Below are positions 38,901 through 47,232 of a DNA stretch of 64,000 nt, piece after piece. Source of the stretch: Ziziphus jujuba (taxonomy: Eukaryota; Streptophyta; Magnoliopsida; Rosales; Rhamnaceae); contig NC_083390.1 of the NCBI RefSeq assembly GCF_031755915.1, positions 17,763,001 through 17,827,000 of the forward strand, written 5' to 3'. The notes beneath the pieces were generated by a model, which had not been told where the DNA came from, searched no databases, and was given only the letters and a program-made list of their open reading frames with translations. How positions within the stretch are numbered: the stretch's first letter is position 1; each line of letters starts with the position of its first letter. The position numbers and the translations under genes were made by a program.

Positions 38901-41900
38901 TTTTGGAAAGCTATAATATTATTTTGTATTGAATGAGCTATTTTTATAAGGCCAATTACTACATTTTCAATTTTATTTTGTATGAATATGTTTTTGGCTC
39001 CTAAATATTTCATGACTTAAATATGCCTCTTGACCTACATGTTGTTTCTTAAGTTCATTCATCTATTATTTCGGTGGTCAACATAACATGTTCAAAATTA
39101 AGTAGAAAAGAATTTGAGCAAGTCCAAAATTATTAACCAAATCGGAAATACTTAAAAAGTTTAGGCAAGTCCACAGTCCTTAAAAACATTACTAAGGATA
39201 TATTTGGTAAGCAGAATGGATGTATGAATAAAAAACCTATTCCATATGATTAATTATTCTTATGTTTGATATATTTTAAATTTTAAGGATATTTATTCTA
39301 TAAAAATATTTTTTTTGAATAAAAAAATTTATTTAAGGAGAAGAGAAATACAAATATCATTTGAATAGGATTAAAAAACCAATCAGGGCTTTCCTCTATC
39401 TAAGATTCAAAAGAATCCACACCTAATACATAACGATCTATTTTATGAGCTATCCTACTAGTAATTCTACTATTATAAAGACATTTAAAGTTGCTATGAA
39501 AGAGAAAGTAAGGATTGAATCTCCCCAACAATAAAACAATTTGCATCAACTTCATCACGTTAGCCCTTAATCAACTGAATTGCACACAACGAATCACTAA
39601 CAACTTGGCTATAAAGAATCCTGATTCTAAACTAAATAGGACAGCATCACTAATTGCAATTAGTGTGGCAGTTAGCGAATTCCAAGCACTAAAATAAGGT
39701 TAATCAAAAGCAGCCATTAATTCAACCTTTAAATTCCAAGCAACTCCTCCCGCCCCTACCATGCTAGAAGCCTTACAAATTGCAACATCCACATTCACAT
39801 TTTACTCATCCCCAATTGGAGGTTGCCAATTTTTAACAGTCGGTATGAGCTTATCATGAGCTTCCTTATTATGAGCTTTCATGTACTCCACATGTCAGCC
39901 CCCACTGAATTGCCAAATACTCCATGCAATCGAAGCAACCCTAACTTGTTGGAAAGCTGTGGGAAAACCTATCGACACATATCAACAAATGTACCAAATT
40001 GTCTTACCTTTAGAATTGAATAAAACTCAGCTTGTTTCCACACAGATTTTAAATTAAGACACTGCCATAAAGCATGAAGACCAGTTTCCTCACCACGTTC
40101 ACAAAGAGAACAATGAGCATTGTCTAAAACTTTTCTACCTACCAACTCGGAAGCACATGGTAAACCTTCACAGCATGCTCTCCACATAAAAACTTTCACT
40201 TTATGCATAATTTCCATCTTCCAAATCACACGCCATAAGACATTTGCTCTTGGATTACTCAAACAACCCAAAAAAGCTCCTCTACGTAATTTCCTTCCAA
40301 CACAATAACCGAACTTCACTGTATAAAGTCACGACTGAGTAAACAAACGCCAAGCAAACTGATCTTCCTTTTCAAGACCTCCAATAGGCAAATTTAAAAT
40401 AATATTAACTTCATCTGAAGAAAAGGGCATTAAACAAATCAGTAATTCCACTTGCCAGATCAGTTATAAGATCAGGATCAAGAGCATTTTCGCCAAGAAC
40501 TGGACGCCAAGAACTGGACGAGAAAGACCGTAAGGATCCATTACATGGCAACCATGCATCCTTATAAATTCAAGTACTTTGATCATGACCAATTCCTTTA
40601 CCCTAATAAAGACTTCTCCATAAACGAGAAGGTTGAATGCCTAATCTAGCCTCCAAAAAATATGTATTTGTAAAATAACAAGCCTTTAGCATTAGACAAG
40701 CTAAACTCTCCAAACTTATTCTCCCATATTAAAGAGTAACTATTTTTTAAGAAAAACTTAGAATGGTTATTCATTTATTTGAAATATAAAACTTTTTACC
40801 ATATTTAAAATATATTCAAATCTAGATTAATATTCCTAAACTAAAAATACATAAATAACTATAAATTTGATTTTTAATTAATTTTTTTACCAAATTTGAT
40901 ATTTTTGAAAGAAAAAATTAAATTATAAAGACTAAATATTGAACCCAATTCAAGATAATAATCAAACATATCAATAAGATATGTTTTTTTTTTTTTTAAT
41001 TCCTATAAATAAGTATCCTATTTTATTAAAAATAACCATTGCATATACCAAACAAACCCTAAAAAAATTGGAGAAAAAAAAAAAAAAAAAAGAGATTAGG
41101 TTTGGGGTATCCGCGAACCCAACGGATCCGTGTTTGAGAATTACTTGATTCATTGACAATCCGATAATGGGGTTAGGTTCGCAGGTTTGGATATACCCTT
41201 AGGTTCGCAGGTTTGGATATACCCGCCCCGATTGCCATTTCTACAAAACATCATCTTGCAAAAACCACGGCATGACACTTGGCATTCAAATAAAAGATAT
41301 AGCCAATTTCAAAGAGAGACCTAGAGTTGCACCTTATTTTTTCCCTCTCGTCAAACCTGAAATAGCACACGGAGGGAAAGGAATTCTTTGAAAACAAAAG
41401 AGAGTTTTGATTAAACTAAAAGCTGTAAACAGCTCCGTTACAGCTTGAATAAAGAGGTGAAATGGAACAACAGGGAAGTAACTCGGAGAAGGAAAACAAT
41501 CCTTATGTAGAAGAGTTCCTTATTAGGATAACCATGTTCCACTTATAACTAAAATGAATAGTTATAATGTGAGATGGGCCTCTTTTGTGTTTAGGAAAGA
41601 AAAGGATCAAATTCAGTTGTTCCATCCCTCATATTCCCAACACTTGGAACTACCTCCTGTGGCTTCCATCACTGCCATATATTTTTCTAGCATTTCTAGG
41701 CACTACTTTTGACAGCAAATGTTCCACCAAAAGAAAAGGGGCAGTAGAAGAAAACGTATGTAAAAATAATCAGCCTACAGGTATATAATATATATAATAC
41801 CATTCACAAGTCAATGGAAAACAATTACGCAGAAGGAGAGTAATACTAGAAAAACAAGAAACATTCTGGCGTACAGCAGGACACATTAGCTGAAAGACTT

Positions 41901-43304
41901 AATTGGGAGCTGGATAATTCAATCACAGAAAAGTGTAAATGAACAATCAATTAAAAAACACATTAGGAACATAGATGCACGCTAAAGAGAAAACGTAAAA
42001 TAATAATTAAATAAACAAGTAGAACAAAATAATAATAAATAAAAAATGTCAGACGAAATGCACGCAGTCAATCTTACCCCAGTGAAGAATGGGAAACTCC
42101 CACCTTTGTCTAGGAACCGTGATGACATATGAAGCAACCTGGAGAAGGATTGAAAAGAAAATTATTCTTATGCAAAAGAAAAAAGAATAATATTTGTTAG
42201 AAATTACTACAGGACTAGAATCCAATATATATAAACACCAAGACTGAGGCAGCAAGGGAATATGGAGAACTATATAGAATTGATGACTCCTCCTTTTCAT
42301 AAAGGAGATCCATGATATCCATGCATGCCTCAAAGTTCACAAGGTCCCCAACTTTAGCCACTGCCCTGAAACAAAGAAACTCTACCTATTGGTTATGCAT
42401 ATTCACTCTGCAGATCCTAAGGAAATAAGATTTTCCAACAAATAAACTTACTTGAGCTGGAACAAGAGCTCTTCAAGGAATATAAAAGCAGTATTTCCCG
42501 CACCAATCTCAAAATCCATAACCTTCCATTATATTTTTATGTATACATATCATCCATTTGACCAGAATAGAAAGCTAATGTCCATTGCTCATGAGATTAC
42601 CTGCATCAAGATCACCTCCTGTGGAATTTCTTGTCAACCACAGCGGACATGATAGCCAAAACAAAATACAATTCTTATAAAAACATCATAGCCAAACTAA
42701 CTTACTGCTTCCAAGAAATCTCGAGTTGTAAAATGTTGTTCCTTGATTACTGTATCTCCCAAAGACTTGAAAGATTTCACGCGCAGCTGATGAGAGTTGT
42801 GCATCTATAAATAATCAACAAAGGTAAGCAACAGAACACGACAATGAGAATTATGTAGAAATCACTATGCTAGTTTATGGAAAACCCACTTTGCTCGAAA
42901 TCCATAGAGCAACAAGTGCAAACAACTGCAAGTTGCTCTCCCTCAGTGGTTGCAAAAGCCAGCTTGATACTTTATCACCTGATTCAAACCTATATAAAAA
43001 TACAAGTAGTTACATTTTCTTCTAGCATTAGACAGCCAGGAAAGAAAAATATTCAAACTTTTAATTATATATAAATATAAAGCAAAAGTGTTACTCATTC
43101 TTTAGGCAAAGTAGTCTATGTAGGAACAATTCAACACCTGGCCAATCAGATAAAAATATACGGAGTTGCCGCTAAATTTGGTTTTCTGAGAACCATACTT
43201 TGATTACAACAAGCATAATTAATAACAAAAAAGGAAATGCATTTCTGATGAATATATCAAAGACACAAAGAAAAAAAGCAAACCCATTGTTTTACTCCGT
43301 AGTT

Positions 43305-43357
<53 letters not shown>

Positions 43358-43895
43358 TTTTTTTTTTGGGTGCTTTTTTCAATCTTATTCTTGGTTCTCA
43401 TCTCAACACAAGAATTCTACCATGAAGAAACGAAAATCACTGCCTATTCAAATTATTGTGCGGCAAATTCGGAACCCAAAAGCAAAAAGGCATAATTGGA
43501 AAAAATCGACATTATGATCTCTACTCCGAAATTACAAATTATTCGCTCCAAAAATTTGCAAAATCAGATGCGAAAATTTTGAAATTTCAAGAAAGAAGAA
43601 GAAGAAGAAGAAATTACCTGGATAAAGACAAATAGTGATAGAATCTATCAGCGAAGAGTGACAAGGCGGTGTATTTGACGATGGGAGTGACTTGGAGTTT
43701 CTACAAATTCTCAAAAAATTCCAGGAATTCAAACTCATAAACCAAACGGAAAAAAATTGCTTTTAAATTGAAACAAATAATAATTTTAAAAAAAAAATAA
43801 GTGAAGACAAAAGAGGGATTAGGGTTCACCTGAGCAGATTCGATGAGGAATTCGATCAGACTGGTTCGCATAGCCGAAGCGCTCTCGCTTCCCAT
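32995..43895 (-). CDS. CYCJ18: Cyclin-J18
   Basis: Nine exons join in frame: 43895-43830, 43700-43618, 42989-42890, 42804-42706, 42618-42601 (18 bp), 42522-42452, 42365-42239, 42138-42078 and 33080-32995, giving 236 aa, close to the ~234 aa of Arabidopsis CYCJ18. The product runs from MRTSLIEFLIESAQ through KYTALSLFADRFYHYLSLSR, LQLFALVALWISSK, FLEAEVILMQVMDFEIG and SPYSLAASVLVASYVITVP to a C-terminus FPILHW|VKFVTTCKEEDILE ending HVFDPSC. This is a cyclin box of the small, divergent J18 class: FADRF and ALWISSK correspond to cyclin-box helices. The final junction is phase 1 (TGG-G|TC) and is separated by 8997 bp. Exon 7 uses a weak donor, GTGTTT. Cyclins of this class are presumed CDK partners; the specific role is not known to me. 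The long intron holds transposons and a tandem-repeat frame on the other strand. Confidence 0.93.
35690..35880. repeat. Dispersed-repeat fragment in the cyclin-J18 intron
   Basis: A GC-richer patch with 'accgatcccgtttgaagc', 'ggggatggga' and 'gaacgggtttgaactc'. This wording resembles a widespread plant repeat that reads as 'gggat...cggta' when reversed, and is related in style to the fragment at 41098-41244. Ends and class could not be set. Confidence 0.35.
38007..38936 (+). CDS. Open reading frame over a tandem repeat; doubtful as a gene
   Basis: A frame of 309 codons stays open from 38007 to the TGA at 38934. It has no ATG at its start: the first codon is TTG and a TGA sits at 38001. The first in-frame ATG lies inside the first repeat (CLMC, near 38103), so a real protein would need that start or an unseen upstream exon. 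After about 20 residues the frame is ten copies of a 29-residue unit (consensus ELFCIGVAVFCLMCYFVLE followed by KLCSLLWTVV) plus a partial one. Each copy is hydrophobic and Cys-rich, like a membrane helix. Because the repeat unit is a multiple of three, openness alone is weak evidence of coding. It lies antisense in the cyclin-J18 intron. I do not recognise a family. Confidence 0.25.
   Translation: MDDGYKVGEEKEQGRRYKSHELFFIGGAIGCLMCCFVLEELCSLFWRVMELFCIGIAVFCLMCYFVLEKLCSLLWTAVELFYIGVAIFCLMCYFILEKLCSLLWTVVELFCIGVAVFCLMCYFVLEKLCSLLWTVVELFCIGVAVFCLMCYFVLEKLCSLFCIGIAIFCLMCYFALEKLCSLLLKVMELFCNGVGIFCLMCYFALEKLCSLLWRAMELFCVGITIFCLMCYFGMEKLYSLWWRATELLYIGVAIFCLMCYFALEKLCSLLWRAIELLCIGGAIFCLMCYFVLEELCSLFWKAIILFCIE
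38067..38933 (+). repeat. 87-bp minisatellite, ten copies plus a partial copy
   Basis: The unit begins 'gagctattttgtattgggg' and is 87 bp (29 codons). Copies start at 38067 and continue head to tail; the fifth/sixth junction has lost 21 bp (in frame). Each unit is itself two related halves, since 'gctattttgtattgg' recurs after about 46 bp ('gagctattttgtattgg' and 'gtgctattttgtattgg'). Copies 4 and 5 are identical over most of their length, and the outer copies have drifted further. Confidence 0.93.
39194..41060. mobile_element. Element with inverted ends (hAT-like MITE family), split by a LINE
   Basis: The left end 'atatttggtaagcagaatgg' and the reverse complement of the right end ('gtttggtatatgcaatgg') match at TTTGGTA and AATGG, with further AATAAAA…TATT similarity inward. 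A second member with the same end wording lies at 57541-59137. A LINE fragment (39340-40735) occupies its middle. Ends starting with 'ttTGGTA' are common in plant hAT-type MITEs, but no 8-bp target duplication could be read here. Confidence 0.5.
39340..40735 (-). mobile_element. 5'-truncated LINE (ORF2 tail: zinc-binding RT tail and RNase H)
   Basis: On the minus strand the reading passes through a zf-RVT-type domain: LEDGNYA-like and VLWRVIWKMEIMHKVKVFMW near 40190-40250, CCEGLPCASELVGRKVL, then the Cys/His cluster CSLCERGEETGLHALWQC at 40060-40115. Degenerate RNase H-like sequence follows toward 39600. No RT palm motif is present, so the copy is 5'-truncated, as usual for LINEs. Stops are frequent and the copy is dead. 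A T-rich stretch near 39308-39345 on the plus strand would match the poly-A tail. It sits in the cyclin-J18 intron in the same direction as that gene. Confidence 0.85.
41098..41244. mobile_element. hAT-end-like fragment with a perfect 26-bp tandem duplication
   Basis: The sequence ends 'cccgccccgattgccatttcta'; reversed, it reads TAGAAATGGCAATCGGGGCG, the kind of end seen on Ac/hAT-type plant elements (TAGGGATGGCAA-like). Inside it, 41173-41198 and 41199-41224 are two perfect copies of a 26-bp word beginning 'ttaggttcgcaggtttgg'. No matching left end was found, so it is a remnant. Confidence 0.4.
42601..42618 (-). other. CYCJ18: 18-bp micro-exon of cyclin-J18 (exon 5)
   Basis: This 18-bp exon encodes EVILMQ. 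It is flanked by an acceptor ending CCACAG and the donor GTAATCTC, and both neighbouring introns are phase 0. Without it the cyclin box would read FLEA-VMDFEIG; with it the helix FLEAEVILMQVMDFEIG is continuous, as expected in this family. Confidence 0.85.
43309..43353. repeat. (AT)n microsatellite
   Basis: About 45 bp of AT dinucleotides in intron 2 of cyclin-J18 (42990-43617), followed by a T run. Confidence 0.93.
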
Positions 43896-44100
43896 CTCTC
43901 TCTCTCTTACTCTCTCTATACTTCTCTCAAATGAGAATGCGATCGAACTCGATGTTTGAATTTTTAGCGGGAATTTTGAAATTTTTTATATCAAAAGCAA
44001 AACTTTTATTGGCTACAGTATCATACATGCGGAGTATGTGAGCCCCTACAATATCCAACATATTTTTATAGATATTTAAAAAAAAAAGAAGAAAAAAAAG
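43896..44100 (-). promoter_or_regulatory. CYCJ18: Core promoter and leader of cyclin-J18 with TATA box and E2F-like site
   Basis: On the minus strand, upstream of the ATG at 43895, there is a GA-rich leader (43896-43928), then ATTCCCGC at 43974-43967, and a TATA-like TATAAAAAAT at 43990-43981. ATTCCCGC fits the plant E2F consensus WTTSSCSS exactly. Its place between TATA box and ATG, 72-79 bp before the ATG, fits S-phase-linked control of a cyclin gene. A single 8-bp match is suggestive rather than proof. Confidence 0.55.
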
Positions 44101-44971
44101 AAAAAAGAAAAAAAGCGCATTAGTTGCAGTTTGATACCTAAAAACTTTTAGTCACTTTAGGTCTTTTATATTTGGACTTAACAATTTGAACACTTCATTT
44201 TTCAGTTTGTTGTTATTTGAGTATTATTTGATTTTTGATTATTGGATTTATCAATCATATTACGCGATTAGTTTCAATTGTATTAATTTTTAAACTAAAA
44301 AAAAATATTAAAATTATTTTTCAAATTTTATACTTTAATATATTTTATTTTTTATATAAAAATTAATATAAATCACCTGATTAATAATAGCATCAAATTT
44401 TAAATTATAAAAGATTAAAGATATAAAATTTTTAAATTAAAATTTTGCACTTTAATATTTTCTAATTCAAAATTCAATACACTTCGATTATCAACCACCT
44501 GAAATAATTATTAAATCCTGATAATTAAAAGTCAAAGAGCCTCTAAATTATTAAATCGAAAAACTAAATATCTATATAGTCAAATTTTAAAAGTTGAGAA
44601 TATCAAAAATATAGTTAATTCTAAAAAGAAAAAAAAAATTCAGATTTAATTGTATTTTCTTAAAAAAAAAAAAAGAGAGAGAGAGAAGCCCAAAGTATAA
44701 CCAAAATAGAATTTAATATATCTTCCTAGTAATTATATTTTAATAATATTGAAAATTAAATAACAAAAAAAAATTAAAGGCCAAATTGTAACGTAGTTTA
44801 TGGTCAACATGTGAGACTATTTGTTGGACGGCATTTCCATTGGACCCATATAACACCTAAATGGTCCGTTAGTTTAGTTGACGGCCCACATTCCTGGCGG
44901 TAAACTCTTTCGCCTTACCAATAACTTTGATATTATTTGTAATAGTTTATTAATCTATTGGATGAAAAATA

Positions 44972-45011
<40 letters not shown>

Positions 45012-47232
45012 ATTTAAATATACCCTTTTATTATTGGTGTTTAATGATACATGATTTGCCAACTAATGTTGCACGTAAAATTGGTTATATTAAACATTAC
45101 TATTTTTATCTTGAATAATATATGGATAGAATTCATACGTAAGCATATGCTAATACCAAAACAAATCCAGTTAGACGACAACCTATATCATCTTTTTTCT
45201 TAAAAGTTTACTAAAAAAGGTTTTGGTTATATTAATATTATATTTTGGCCTCTTTGTTAAATAGAAGAAGACTTTGAAATGACAAGGTATATTAATGTAA
45301 CATATTGTATTCTTTATAAGAATTGAATGTGTGGTCCAAATACCGTCGGCAAAAAATTTAAAATAATTTATACATATGGTACAGTAACAGACGCTAAATT
45401 TTTTGAATTATTTAGAACCAAGTTGCAGCTTTCGCTGACTTATTCCTAATTAGGACATTGGGAATTATTTTAATTAAACCTCTAACTAATGTTAAATATA
45501 CCCACCACATAATGATGGACATAATTAAATTAATTTATTTATTAGTTATGCTTCGAATCCCACCCCTAAAACCTGTAAACTGAATTGTAATTTCGTAAGC
45601 ATGAAGGCTATTTGCCTGCAATTACAAAAGATATTGAAAATTGATAGATTTAGACATATTGGAAGGTGGGGTGTATACATTCAATTAATTTCTTAAATAG
45701 CTATCATTTAGAGTCCATATATGGTATATATTCATCTACTTAACTTTTTCCTCAAGGAACAAAGATATATAAATATTCAGTTTTTCCATATATATATATA
45801 TATATATATTTATAAGAATTAAAAAATAGGCTTTTTAGTGGATATCATCGGTTCAGGAGATTGGAAATTGGAGACCATTAATAACCATGATTTTGCAACT
45901 TGAATAGGAGTCCATGGACTATCCAACCCACTATCGCATGACTATCCCAATCCTTCTCTCCCAAAGTATATGAGGGCACGTGGAGTTCACACCAAAATAG
46001 ATATAAGCAGATGTGATGGAGAGCCAGCTTTTACCACTTGTTTTACCCCTTTGGGTTTTATTTAGCTTTTCCATATGTTTGGTTGGTTTGTACATGAATC
46101 TGAATATTCAATTTTCAATTGTGTTTTTGGATAGTTTTTTTTTTTTTTCCTTTATAAATATATAAATATATTTTTTTCCTTTTGGAGAGATATAGATTAA
46201 AGTTAACCAAATTTTTATTACATCTCAATCTCATATATTTTGTCACAAATCTTCAGATTATATATATGCAAATAGTGATGATGAAAAATGGTTTATGAGA
46301 TACTATTGATCCACTAACTATTTTACTAGGAATCAAATGGGTCTAATCCATTAATGTCTTCATATATAATACATATTATTTACACAAACATGTATTATAT
46401 ATAGATATAAATATAGGCCGACAAAGCATCCATAAGTTTATTTTTTCTTTTGAGCCACTTGTGGTTATTAAATCATATCTTTGAAGTAAAAAAACTAAAA
46501 TTGCTAGCTAGCTTTATATAAACAATTGACTTAAAAATCAAAAAGATGAATCTTCCACTTACAATGTAATGAGGATGAAGCTAGCTAGCTGCAAGTCTTG
46601 TCCCCGCTAAAAATTATGTCCTTATATCACAAGTCTTTTTTTATTTTATTTTATTTATTTATTTATTTTTATCTTATCAGAATTCTTATTATAATTGTGT
46701 AAATTACCATATTAACTATTATTTTAAATTTTGTAAAAATATCTAAATTTGAGATATTCTACATATACATTAATCAATTTGATTAATCTTTGGACCGCAC
46801 TAATCATTTGGCAATTAATTGAAATAAACTATTGCCGCGGTTTTTATATCTGCACCCGTGTTGGGAAGCATCATATAGAAGTGTACATAATTTAATTTGG
46901 ATCATAGCTTTTGGACTTCAACAAATTTCATATATAAGCCAATAAATTAAAGAGAAAGGATGCCTTCGGATAGAGTTTATAAAATACAAAAACTTTCACT
47001 ACTGTTTAATCGTCATATATATGAATATATAATATAAGAGAAGCTTCGTGAACCCTTTTATGTTTTTGATCTTCCGGCCATTTTTTCTTGTTCAATATGT
47101 CATTAATTAAACAAACATATAAATATAAATATAATATATATATATATATATATATAATGTTTCTTTTTTCAAAAAAAAAAAAAAATGAAAAATGAAAAAT
47201 GAAAAAGAAGAAGAAGTTTAAATTTGGAAGCT
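44101..47232. other. Intergenic region between cyclin-J18 and the 5-phosphatase gene
   Basis: AT-rich DNA of about 3.1 kb. (AT)n runs lie at 44969-45010, 45790-45810 and 47138-47157. I see no exon-like frame, RNA gene or transposon motif. The stretch nearest 47232 is probably the 3' UTR of the minus-strand 5-phosphatase gene. Confidence 0.55.

Larger units (their letters stand above)
33081..42077 (-). other. 8997-bp terminal intron of cyclin-J18
   Basis: On the minus strand the donor is GTAAGATTG at 42077 and the acceptor is TTTATTTGCAG ending at 33081. Joining them restores the codon GTC and gives the expected cyclin-J18 C-terminus. From 33081 to about 37000 it holds AT-rich DNA with a slightly GC-richer stretch at 34750-35110 that I cannot identify, and repeats at 35690-35880. 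Then come the 87-bp array (38067-38933), the inverted-ends element with nested LINE (39194-41060) and a hAT-end-like fragment (41098-41244). The other introns of the gene are all below 700 bp. Confidence 0.88.

Noticed and set aside
45545..45565. B-box-like phrase 'gcttcgaatcccacc'
   Set aside because: No matching A box or acceptor stem upstream, so it is not a tRNA gene.
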